A DNA stretch of 5,650 nt from an uncultured Clostridium sp. (GCA_905200315.1 CAJKKA010000109.1:1-5650); one strand, 5' to 3'; positions 1-5,650 are shown, numbered from the stretch's first letter. Notes: generated from the sequence alone by a model not told the origin. Made by a program: numbers and translations.

Positions 1-22
1 GAACTTTTTATTTTCCGACTAT

Positions 23-28
23 AGGAGA
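23..28 (+). promoter_or_regulatory. Candidate ribosome binding site for the ATG at 33
   Basis: AGGAGA lies 4 nt before the ATG, a slightly short spacing. It is the only evidence for starting the first gene inside the window. The same bases also read as in-frame codons (Ile-Gly-Glu) of an upstream extension, so the site could be fortuitous. Confidence 0.4.
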
Positions 29-32
29 ATAT

Positions 33-728
33 ATGCCGTTAGTGGAGAAAAATGGGTATTATATAATGAGAGTAAAACACAATAAAAAGAATTTGAAACA
101 TAAAGATATTGAAAACAATACAACTACTCAATACGAAGAAAAATATAACGATGTCATTTTAAATGACCTTGTTCCAGAAGATAGAAAAGAAGAATTCAAT
201 ATTCAAGAAAATGAACATAGACCACATAAAAAAGCTAAGAAAAGCGGATTTAAATTTAATATGGGTAAAAAGACTAAAAAAAATAAAAAACAACAAGGGC
301 AACAGGAAGATATAGAAAATACAAAAGGTAAAACTAAAAAAACTAAAAAAAACGATGAATTAGTAGAAGATAATCAACAAGAAGTAAAAAAATCTAAAAA
401 AACTAGACCAAAACAACATCATAAACAACATGAATCAAGCGAAGTAGATCAAGATGGAAATCATAGCGGACATCATGGTGGACATAAGCAAACTAAAAAA
501 AGAGTAAGTAAACGTAGAAAATCTGCTAAAAGCCAAGATGAAACTGTAAAAATCCAAGAAGCACAAGAAAACGAAATACAACAAGAAAATGAAATACAAC
601 AAGAAGAAAATGAAAATATAAATTATAGAGGAGAAGCTTCAGAAGATTTTAGCCAAAATAATGAAAATATTGAAGATACAAACCAAAATAGCAATATAGT
701 TTGGTCTGATGAAAATTTTGATAGATAG
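33..728 (+). CDS. Lys/Glu/Gln-rich low-complexity protein of unknown function, possibly 5'-truncated by the window
   Basis: I do not recognise a family. From the ATG at 33 the product is 231 residues, with no signal peptide and no membrane segment. Residues 1-15 look like the end of a folded domain (GYYIMRVK). Residues 17-60 are mixed charge. Residues 66-166 are strongly basic with repeated KKTKK/KKSKK blocks and a His-rich patch at 129-151 (HH, HSGHHGGH). Residues 167-231 are acidic and Q/E/N-rich, with a tandem QENEIQ repeat near 184-189. This basic-then-acidic layout suggests intrinsic disorder; nucleic-acid or wall-polymer binding is only a guess. The start is uncertain: AGGAGA at 23-28 lies 4 nt before the ATG, but the same frame is open back to base 3 and reads plausibly (FYFPTIGEY), so this may be the C-terminal tail of a longer protein. 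The stop is TAG at 726-728, followed by a terminator. Confidence 0.72.
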   Translation: MPLVEKNGYYIMRVKHNKKNLKHKDIENNTTTQYEEKYNDVILNDLVPEDRKEEFNIQENEHRPHKKAKKSGFKFNMGKKTKKNKKQQGQQEDIENTKGKTKKTKKNDELVEDNQQEVKKSKKTRPKQHHKQHESSEVDQDGNHSGHHGGHKQTKKRVSKRRKSAKSQDETVKIQEAQENEIQQENEIQQEENENINYRGEASEDFSQNNENIEDTNQNSNIVWSDENFDR

Positions 729-737
729 ATTTTAGTA

Positions 738-797
738 TAAAGAGTTGTTTTTAAATGATTAATTTAAGTCATTTGACATACAACTCTTTATTTTTAT
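738..797 (+). terminator. Rho-independent terminator with a two-part hairpin
   Basis: The outer stem is a perfect 11 bp: TAAAGAGTTGT at 738-748 pairs with ACAACTCTTTA at 780-790, followed by a T-rich run to 797. The 31-nt interior contains a second hairpin, AAATGA (753-758) with TCATTT (769-774), which a G-T pair and a further A-T pair can lengthen to 751-776. It starts 10 nt after the stop of the first gene and separates that gene from the lipoprotein operon. Confidence 0.85.
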
Positions 798-800
798 ATT
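773..800 (+). promoter_or_regulatory. Predicted sigma-A promoter of the lipoprotein/two-component operon
   Basis: TTGACA at 773-778, a perfect -35, is followed after 16 bp by TATATT at 795-800. This predicts a start near 807 and a leader of about 63 nt. The -35 lies inside the right half of the preceding terminator hairpin. A second -10-like TATAAT at 809-814 has no good -35 at 16-18 bp and is a weaker alternative. Confidence 0.6.
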
Positions 801-869
801 AATTATTGTATAATTAAAGTACGGTAAAATTTATAAATATAATTAATTATAAAGAACAGGAGGACAAGG

Positions 870-2267
870 ATGAGGCTATTAAAATTGGTAGGTGTATTAT
901 CTTTAGTAGTTATACTTAGCACTGGTTGTTATAAAAACGATAATAGCAGTGAAAATCCTATAAATTTATTTGATGAATTGCCTATATATAATCAAGAGAA
1001 AAAAGATATCTCGGATAAAGCAAAAAGGATTGCAGGAAGTGCTAATTTAATTTTGCCTTATAATTCAATAGAAGTCGGAAAAATAAACGAGGTAGACTTA
1101 AATAATGATGGAAAAAATGAAGTAGTATTCTTTGAGAAGAGAGAAAATATAAACAATGAAGTTGGCTTTACAGTTTTAGAGTCAAAGGATGATGAAAGTA
1201 AAGATGCTTTATATACAGAGAGTGGCGATAAAATTAAATATGCAAATTTTTACGATTTAGATAATGATGGAAATAAGGAAATAATCTTAGTTGTAGAAGA
1301 AAAAAATGATACAACACTTACCATTTGTAGATATGAAAATGGTGAAATAAAGGAATTGGTTTCAAAGAATAACTATGACTATTTTAATAAAGATAAATTT
1401 TTAAAATTAGGTATAGTTGTAGATGATATAGATAATGATGATAGTTTGGAATTAATAATTTATAATTATAATTATGCTAAAAAAGAAATGAATTTAAATT
1501 TATGTGCATTAAAAGATGATAAAATAAATATTATCGATACATTAAAGTTTGATGATGTAAAAAATTTCGACGATATAAATATATCTGTTGGAAAAATAGG
1601 CAAAAAAGATAAGGGATTATTTTTAAGTCTGCCTACTTCAAAAAACAGCAAATTCAATACAGAAGTAGTGTATTTGGAAAATAATAAACTTATAGATGCA
1701 TTTAAAGACCACAAAGATATACTAAATGACTACTATATTGCTTTTGAGGATGTAAATAACGACGGGATTACTAATATACCTATTATAGACATCGAAAGTA
1801 TAAACAAAGATTCGCTCTCTACATCTACAATGCCAAAGAGCCTTATAATTAGTTGGAACAAATATAATGGAAAAGAAGGCAAGGATGCAGATTTATTATT
1901 TGTAAATAAAATTTACTACAATTACGAATTAAACTTTAAATTCTTAATACCTAATAACTTAGTCGGAAAAATATCGATTAATGAAAATACTGATCAAAAT
2001 ACAAGTAGTAGCTATAAAATATTTAATTTCTATTATAATGAGAGTGCGACTCCTTATTTAGATAAAAAAAATAGACAACAGCTATTTTCTTTGAACTTAG
2101 CTGAAAAAGGTGTAGTAGATGATTCAAAAACTATAAATAATAAGGGAGATATAATACTTGAAAGTGATAAATACGTGTATTCAATATCTGATATAAATGA
2201 GAAATTATTTAATAAACTTGGTTTGAGTATAGATATATTAAAAGATTATTTTTCGATAATAAAATGA
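870..2267 (+). CDS. Lipoprotein with FG-GAP/VCBS-like calcium-binding repeats
   Basis: This is a 465-residue exported lipoprotein of unknown exact role. A basic start (MRLLK), a hydrophobic stretch and the lipobox LSTGC give a predicted lipidated Cys20, anchoring the protein on the outer face of the membrane. Four short repeats follow the D-x-[DN]-x-D-G pattern: residues 76-81 (DLNNDG), 129-134 (DLDNDG), 186-191 (DIDNDD, Gly replaced by Asp) and 294-299 (DVNNDG). The first three are followed by an acidic residue and a hydrophobic strand, as in FG-GAP/VCBS beta-propeller blades, and their roughly 55-residue spacing fits propeller blades. The region from about 310 to the end has no motif I recognise. 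The start is firm: AGGAGG at 858-863 is 6 nt before the ATG. It lies 28 nt upstream of a response regulator and is probably co-transcribed with it. A role as ligand binder or accessory sensor for the adjacent kinase is inference from gene order. Confidence 0.9.
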   Translation: MRLLKLVGVLSLVVILSTGCYKNDNSSENPINLFDELPIYNQEKKDISDKAKRIAGSANLILPYNSIEVGKINEVDLNNDGKNEVVFFEKRENINNEVGFTVLESKDDESKDALYTESGDKIKYANFYDLDNDGNKEIILVVEEKNDTTLTICRYENGEIKELVSKNNYDYFNKDKFLKLGIVVDDIDNDDSLELIIYNYNYAKKEMNLNLCALKDDKINIIDTLKFDDVKNFDDINISVGKIGKKDKGLFLSLPTSKNSKFNTEVVYLENNKLIDAFKDHKDILNDYYIAFEDVNNDGITNIPIIDIESINKDSLSTSTMPKSLIISWNKYNGKEGKDADLLFVNKIYYNYELNFKFLIPNNLVGKISINENTDQNTSSSYKIFNFYYNESATPYLDKKNRQQLFSLNLAEKGVVDDSKTINNKGDIILESDKYVYSISDINEKLFNKLGLSIDILKDYFSIIK

Positions 2268-2295
2268 TTAAGTAAAGTTTAATGGAGGCTAGAAA

Positions 2296-2994
2296 ATGAA
2301 AGAAAAGATATTAGTACTAGAGGATGAGATTGGGATAAGAAGTTTTGTAAGTATAAACTTAAAAAGAGAAGGATATGAAATTATAGAAGCTGGAACAGGT
2401 GCTGAAGCTATTGAAAAAATAAATGAAAATAATGATATTTCAATAGCGCTTTTAGATGTTATGTTACCTGATATGAGTGGTATTGAAGTTTGTAAATATA
2501 TAAGACAAAAATTCGATCAAGTTGGAATAATAATGCTTACTGCAAAGGCTCAGGAAGAAGACAAGTTAGAAGGGTTTATATCAGGAGCTGATGACTATAT
2601 AGTAAAACCATTTAGTATAAAAGAGCTATTAGTTAGAGTTGCAGCACTTCTTAGAAGAGTTAAAAAAGAAGAAAGTTCTATGAAATTAAATAAAATAGTT
2701 TCAGAACCATTTGAACTTGATTTAGATAAGAGAAAATTATTCAAAAATGGAAAAGAAATAGAACTTACTCCAACAGAGTTTTCAATTGTAAAATATTTAA
2801 TGGTAAATGCAAAACAATCGCTTAGTAGAGATCAAATACTAACAGAAGTTTGGGGCAATAATTATTTGTATGATTTTAAAATAGTCGATGTAAATATAAG
2901 AAGAATAAGAAATAAAATAGAAGATGACCCATCAAAACCAAAATATATCCAAACTATTTGGGGTTATGGATATTGTTTTAGAAAGGAAGACTAG
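2296..2994 (+). CDS. OmpR/PhoB-family DNA-binding response regulator
   Basis: This cytoplasmic transcription factor is predicted to be switched on by phosphorylation from the kinase encoded next to it. Its 232 residues match the usual family length. The receiver domain spans about 3-120, with the acidic pocket at Glu9-Asp10-Glu11, the phospho-acceptor Asp54 (LLDVMLPD), the switch Thr82 (MLTAK) and Lys104 in the KPF motif. The linker is about 121-137. The winged-helix domain (Trans_reg_C) spans about 138-230, with the ELTPTEF entry motif at 156-162, the recognition-helix region VDVNIRRIRNKIE at 197-209 and the C-terminal hairpin IWGYGYCF at 221-228. All key residues are intact. TGGAGG at 2283-2288 lies 7 nt before the ATG. 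The order is lipoprotein, regulator, kinase. The family is certain, but the regulon cannot be read from the sequence and I see no obvious direct-repeat operator in the window. Confidence 0.97.
   Translation: MKEKILVLEDEIGIRSFVSINLKREGYEIIEAGTGAEAIEKINENNDISIALLDVMLPDMSGIEVCKYIRQKFDQVGIIMLTAKAQEEDKLEGFISGADDYIVKPFSIKELLVRVAALLRRVKKEESSMKLNKIVSEPFELDLDKRKLFKNGKEIELTPTEFSIVKYLMVNAKQSLSRDQILTEVWGNNYLYDFKIVDVNIRRIRNKIEDDPSKPKYIQTIWGYGYCFRKED
2982..2989 (+). promoter_or_regulatory. Ribosome binding site supporting the TTG start of the kinase
   Basis: AAAGGAAG lies inside the last codons of the response regulator and ends 8 nt before the TTG at 2998. With only 3 nt between the regulator stop and the TTG, translational coupling is likely. 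The first in-frame ATG encodes residue 19, inside the first membrane helix, so it is a poor alternative start. Confidence 0.7.
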
Positions 2995-2997
2995 ATT

Positions 2998-4479
2998 TTG
3001 AAATTACATTTAGAAGGTTTGAGAAGGAGAGTAGTAAAATATTATTTCATAATGATAATAATTACAGTCGCTTTGTTCGAAGTGTTATTTATGTTTTATA
3101 TGAAAGAATATTACTACAGTATGGCAAAATCATACTTAGAGCAGCAAGTTAGATATACTCAAAGTAGTTATGACTCTACAGCTATGGACTCAACAAGCTT
3201 TCAAGATAAGATAAATAATATATTAGAAAAAGAGAGTCTCAGTCAAGATTCAAGTTACAAAGAGGTAAATAATGATTTTGCTGTTGCAATAGAAATTATA
3301 AATAAAAATAAAGAAATAATACTAGACCAATATGGTATAAAAACTAATGAAGTTGTCAATTATGAAGATGTAAATAAAGCTTTAGCTGGAAACGAAGACT
3401 ATAGTTTTTCAATAAGTTCTATAAGCGAAACAAAAGATCATATTATGAGTGTATCTGTACCTTTAAAGGTCAATAATGTCGTTGAAGGTGTCGTTAGATA
3501 TAGCGTATCTTTAAATAAGGCAGATAGCGCAATTTTTAGAGTAGTATTTATGATATTTATAGGCGGACTTGTAATACTTTTAATATGTCTTCTTATAAGC
3601 TTAAGATTTGCAGATTCACTTATAAGACCAATACAAGATTTGAAAAAGACTGCAAATCAACTTGCACAAGGAAATTATAATATAAAATTGGAAAATGAAA
3701 AACTTCATGACGATGAAATTGGAGATTTAGTCAGAACGTTTGATCATATGGCAAAAGAAATCGATAAAACTCGTAAATTAAAAGAAGAGTTTATATCTTC
3801 AGTATCACATGAGCTTAGAACTCCGCTTACATCTATAAAAGGATGGAGTGAGACTCTAGGATATGAAGGTATAAGCAGAGAAGAGCTTGATTTAGGGCTT
3901 GGAATTATACAAGATGAAACAGAAAGACTTATAACTTTAGTTGAAGAACTTCTTGATTTCTCTCGTCTTGCATCAGACAGAATAAGACTTCAAATCGACA
4001 CAGTAAATGTCGTTAAACTTGCAAAAGACGTTGTAAATCAACTTGGAGTTAAGGCAAGCGAAAAGAATATTACACTTTTAACAGAATTTAATACAAAAGA
4101 AAGAGAAATAGCCGATATACAAGGTGATAAAAATAGACTAAAACAAGTTTTAATCAACCTTGTGCAAAATGCCCTTAAATTCACTGAAGAAGGAGGATAT
4201 GTCGTTGTTAGACTGTCACAAGGTGACGAATATACGACTTTCTCTGTAGTCGATAATGGAATAGGTATAAAACAAGAAAACCTAGACAAAGTTTTAGAAA
4301 AATTCTTCCAAGAAGACTACCATAAATCTGGAAGTGGTATAGGCCTTGCCATAAGTAATGAAATAGTAAAATTACACAAAGGTAAATTAATATTAGAAAG
4401 TCAAAAAGGAGAAGGTACTTGTATTACCTTTACTTTAAAAAATAATTTAATGGATGCTATTGCAGAGGAAAAAATGTGA
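2998..4479 (+). CDS. Membrane sensor histidine kinase, PhoR/WalK-like, HAMP-containing
   Basis: This kinase autophosphorylates on His and passes the phosphate to the regulator encoded 3 nt upstream. Its 493 residues are: membrane helix 1 at about 15-34; an extracytoplasmic domain at 35-179 whose second half resembles PDC/sCache sensors (AIEIINKNKEIILD, DVNKALAG, then SVSVPL and VVEGVVRYSV); membrane helix 2 at about 180-202; HAMP at about 203-256; the DHp helix with phospho-acceptor His271 in SVSHELRTPL; and the ATPase domain at about 372-482. The ATPase domain shows the N box (NLVQNALKF, Asn387 and Asn391), G1 (DNGIGI, 419-424), F box (FFQED, 436-440) and G2 (GSGIGL, 445-450). Every catalytic motif is present, so the protein should be active. 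The start is TTG, chosen for its ribosome binding site and because it keeps the basic segment (RRR) before helix 1. CTT (Leu) and GTC (Val) codons seem commoner in the second half than in the lipoprotein gene. The ligand is unknown. Confidence 0.96.
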   Translation: MKLHLEGLRRRVVKYYFIMIIITVALFEVLFMFYMKEYYYSMAKSYLEQQVRYTQSSYDSTAMDSTSFQDKINNILEKESLSQDSSYKEVNNDFAVAIEIINKNKEIILDQYGIKTNEVVNYEDVNKALAGNEDYSFSISSISETKDHIMSVSVPLKVNNVVEGVVRYSVSLNKADSAIFRVVFMIFIGGLVILLICLLISLRFADSLIRPIQDLKKTANQLAQGNYNIKLENEKLHDDEIGDLVRTFDHMAKEIDKTRKLKEEFISSVSHELRTPLTSIKGWSETLGYEGISREELDLGLGIIQDETERLITLVEELLDFSRLASDRIRLQIDTVNVVKLAKDVVNQLGVKASEKNITLLTEFNTKEREIADIQGDKNRLKQVLINLVQNALKFTEEGGYVVVRLSQGDEYTTFSVVDNGIGIKQENLDKVLEKFFQEDYHKSGSGIGLAISNEIVKLHKGKLILESQKGEGTCITFTLKNNLMDAIAEEKM

Positions 4480-4499
4480 TTTAATCACATTTTTTTCTT
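4469..4499 (+). terminator. Rho-independent terminator overlapping the kinase stop codon
   Basis: ATGTGAT (4474-4480) pairs with ATCACAT (4484-4490) around a TTA loop. The stem extends through A-T pairs of the flanking A tract (4469-4473) with T4491-4495, and a run of seven T (4490-4496) follows. The left arm contains the last Met codon and the TGA stop of the kinase, so the operon ends with no 3' untranslated spacer. The flanking A and T tracts could also give some termination on the opposite strand. Confidence 0.85.
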
Positions 4500-4526
4500 G
4501 TAATGAAAAGATTAAGATTATATATA
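4498..4526 (+). promoter_or_regulatory. Predicted promoter of truA
   Basis: TTGTAA at 4498-4503 and TATATA at 4521-4526 are separated by 17 bp, immediately after the preceding terminator. The predicted start is near 4533, giving a leader of about 62 nt. The region is so AT-rich that other -10-like hexamers exist (such as TATATT at 4523-4528), so this is a moderate call. The rest of 4480-4594 holds nothing else I can identify. Confidence 0.45.
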
Positions 4527-4594
4527 TTTTAATAATATAAATATAACAATAACTATACATAAATTTAAAATTATATATATGAAAGAGGAAAAGT

Positions 4595-5332
4595 ATGAGA
4601 AACATAAAAATGGTAGTAGAATACGATGGAAGCAATTTTAAGGGCTTTCAAAAATTAAAAGATAACGAAAATACAATACAAGGAAAACTTGAATCTGTTT
4701 TAAGTCAAATGGCAGATGAAAATATAGAAATAATCGGTTCGGGAAGAACAGATATGGGAGTACACGCCTATGGACAAGTTGTAAACTTTAAAACTAATTC
4801 TCCTTTATCATTAAATAAAATGCATAAATATCTATATGAATACCTTCCACAATCAATTGCAATAAGAGAGATTGAGGAAGTTGATGATAGATTCCACAGC
4901 AGATATAATGCAAAGAGAAAGGTATATCTATACAAAATAGACAACAACGAATATCCAAATCCATTTAATAGAAAATACACTTGTCATGTGCCTAAAAAAA
5001 TTGATTTAGATAAAATGAGAGCTGTTGCTGATGTACTCGTTGGTGAACATGATTTTACGAGTTTTTGTTCATCAAGGTCTAAAAAGAAAAGTCATGTAAG
5101 AGAAATTTACTCTATTTCTATAAATGAAAATAACGGATTAATAGAAATTTATGTAGAGGGCAATGGATTTTTATACAATATGGTGAGAATAATTGCAGGT
5201 ACGCTTATTGATGCTGGACATAATAAAATTACACCAGAGGAAGTTAAAAATTTATTAGAATTAAAAGATAGATCAAAATCACCAGAGACAGCGCCATCAA
5301 AAGGATTGTTTTTATATAGAGTAAAATATTAA
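4595..5332 (+). CDS. truA: tRNA pseudouridine(38-40) synthase TruA
   Basis: TruA isomerises uridine to pseudouridine at positions 38-40 in the anticodon stem-loop of many tRNAs, in the cytoplasm, without a cofactor. The 245 residues match the family length. Visible motifs are the opening YDGSNFKGFQ (residues 10-19), the catalytic loop GSGRTDMGVHAYGQV (48-62) with nucleophile Asp53, the RKVYLYKI strand with the conserved Tyr111, HDFTSF (152-157), VEGNGFLYNMVRIIAGTL (187-204) and the C-terminal APSKGLFL (233-240). The common form of the catalytic loop is GRTDAGVHA; here Met54 replaces Ala. The opening ends GFQ where many members have GWQ. GAGG at 4585-4588 lies 6 nt before the ATG. In many Firmicutes truA lies at the end of the ribosomal-protein cluster; here it stands alone, so this may be a second copy (inference). 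No clear terminator follows it. Confidence 0.97.
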   Translation: MRNIKMVVEYDGSNFKGFQKLKDNENTIQGKLESVLSQMADENIEIIGSGRTDMGVHAYGQVVNFKTNSPLSLNKMHKYLYEYLPQSIAIREIEEVDDRFHSRYNAKRKVYLYKIDNNEYPNPFNRKYTCHVPKKIDLDKMRAVADVLVGEHDFTSFCSSRSKKKSHVREIYSISINENNGLIEIYVEGNGFLYNMVRIIAGTLIDAGHNKITPEEVKNLLELKDRSKSPETAPSKGLFLYRVKY

Positions 5333-5352
5333 ATAATATATACAAAATACGG

Positions 5353-5381
5353 TTGACATTTTTATCCAGTTGATTTATTAT
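5353..5381 (+). promoter_or_regulatory. Strong sigma-A promoter driving the T-box leader
   Basis: TTGACA at 5353-5358 and TATTAT at 5376-5381 are separated by exactly 17 bp. The predicted transcription start is near 5388, about 40 nt before the conserved part of the T-box. It begins 20 nt after the truA stop, so the downstream unit is transcribed independently of truA. Confidence 0.8.
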
Positions 5382-5602
5382 TAACTCATAAATAAGAATA
5401 AACTACTTATTAAAAAATTTAAAACAACAAATTCATTGAAAAAGAAAGTAATTTATTTTAAGTTTATAGAGAGCTGAGGATGGTGGAAGCTTGGCAATTT
5501 TAAAATAGATGAAGAGAGCTTTGGAGAAGATTATCTGAACTTAAGTAGGATAATAGGAATGCCTTGCCTTAAAAGGAAGAGTGAATAAGTTTATCTTATT
5601 AA

Positions 5603-5633
5603 TAAGAGTGGTACCGCGCAATGTCGCCTCTTA
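5603..5633 (+). promoter_or_regulatory. T-box antiterminator element
   Basis: The T-box core GAGTGGTACCGCG (5606-5618) closely matches the family signature. TAAGAG (5603-5608) pairs with CTCTTA (5628-5633) and GCG (5616-5618) with CGC (5625-5627), leaving the standard seven-base bulge TGGTACC (5609-5615). In this bulge TGGT (5609-5612) should pair with the ACCA end of the uncharged tRNA. Confidence 0.93.
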
Positions 5634-5650
5634 GTATTTAATACTAAGAG
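5628..5650 (+). terminator. T-box attenuator (intrinsic terminator stem), T tract outside the window
   Basis: CTCTTAGTAT (5628-5637) is perfectly complementary to ATACTAAGAG (5641-5650) around a TTA loop. The left arm begins with the CTCTTA that also closes the antiterminator, so the two structures exclude each other. The window ends at the last base of the right arm; the expected run of T is not visible. Confidence 0.85.

Larger units (their letters stand above)
5430..5650 (+). promoter_or_regulatory. T-box leader (tRNA-sensing riboswitch), 3' end cut by the window
   Basis: This leader binds a specific uncharged tRNA and then lets transcription continue into a gene beyond the right edge. 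Stem I has the loop-E half AGTA (5447-5450), a helix ATTTATTTTAA (5451-5461) with TTAAAATAGAT (5500-5510), the conserved distal part AGAGAGC (5468-5474) and GGATGGTGGAAGC (5478-5490), and the loop-E partner GAA (5511-5513). The specifier follows: GAG (5514-5516, Glu) if read directly after GAA, or AGA (5515-5517, Arg) if one base is skipped, as in the glyQS-type arrangement. The Stem II region spans about 5540-5580. Stem III is AATAAG (5584-5589) with CTTATT (5595-5600). The antiterminator and terminator are listed separately. The variable base of TGGT predicts a tRNA with discriminator A, which disfavours tRNA-Ser (AGC at 5517-5519). The 5333-5429 stretch holds only the promoter and AT-rich leader. 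Confidence 0.95.

Noticed and set aside
1..24. Frame +1 ends with TAG at 22-24, just before the ATG at 33, and could be the end of an upstream gene
   Set aside because: Seven codons are too few to judge; a stop at this distance is expected by chance in AT-rich DNA.
2..85. Open frame +2 from the left edge to a TAA at 83-85, which could be the tail of an upstream gene overlapping the first gene
   Set aside because: Only 27 codons are visible with no recognisable motif. It competes with the +3 frame, which continues into a long open reading frame, so it cannot be supported.
320..355. Repeated ACTAAAAAA units considered as a DNA repeat or CRISPR-like array
   Set aside because: They stay in frame and encode KKTKK blocks, with no regular spacers; this is coding low complexity.
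1472..1714. Minus-strand open frame inside the lipoprotein gene (similar ones at 4038-4289 and 4768-4980)
   Set aside because: They are antisense to well-supported genes and have no motif; they are composition artefacts.
4447..4635. Minus-strand open frame of 62 codons across the kinase-truA gap
   Set aside because: It is a Phe/Ile/Tyr-rich translation of AT-rich DNA, it runs through the terminator and the truA start, and it shows no recognisable motif. It is most likely a chance frame.
5369..5387. Weak hairpin AGTTGA/TTAACT after truA as a possible terminator
   Set aside because: The stem is only 6 bp with one G-T pair, there is no following T run, and it overlaps the -10 of the T-box promoter.
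5517..5519. AGC read as a serine specifier in the T-box
   Set aside because: It lies too far 3' of the loop-E GAA, and TGGT in the antiterminator calls for discriminator A, whereas bacterial tRNA-Ser normally has G.

Overview
The window comes from a very AT-rich, low-GC Gram-positive bacterium. The codon usage (TTA, ATA, AGA, AAA), strong AGGAGG-type ribosome binding sites, a lipoprotein, a T-box leader and Rho-independent terminators point to class Clostridia, perhaps the Peptostreptococcaceae. The family assignment is inference. All supported genes lie on the + strand.

Layout. (1) Bases 33-728: a highly charged, low-complexity, probably disordered protein of unknown function. Its frame is open to the left edge of the window, so it may be the tail of a longer gene. 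It is closed by a terminator at 738-797. (2) Bases 870-4479: a three-gene unit made of a lipoprotein with calcium-binding-like DxDxDG repeats, an OmpR/PhoB-type response regulator and a PhoR-like sensor histidine kinase with a TTG start. Spacing is 28 nt and then 3 nt, and a terminator hairpin overlaps the kinase stop codon. A consensus promoter (TTGACA-16-TATATT) is folded into the preceding terminator. (3) Bases 4595-5332: truA, a tRNA pseudouridine synthase, apparently with its own promoter. (4) Bases 5353-5650: a near-consensus promoter and a T-box leader cut off in its terminator stem. The gene it controls lies beyond the right edge and should relate to an amino acid (aminoacyl-tRNA synthetase, biosynthesis or uptake).

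How they work together. The lipoprotein, kinase and regulator look like one envelope-sensing module: a surface lipoprotein, a membrane kinase with an outward PDC-like sensor domain, and a DNA-binding regulator. That the lipoprotein feeds the kinase is inference from gene order alone. TruA and the T-box leader are separate tRNA-related units. No mobile element, CRISPR array, phage gene or tRNA/rRNA gene was seen. Most of the window is ordinary chromosome. The least explained parts are the charged protein at the left edge and the lipoprotein/two-component module.
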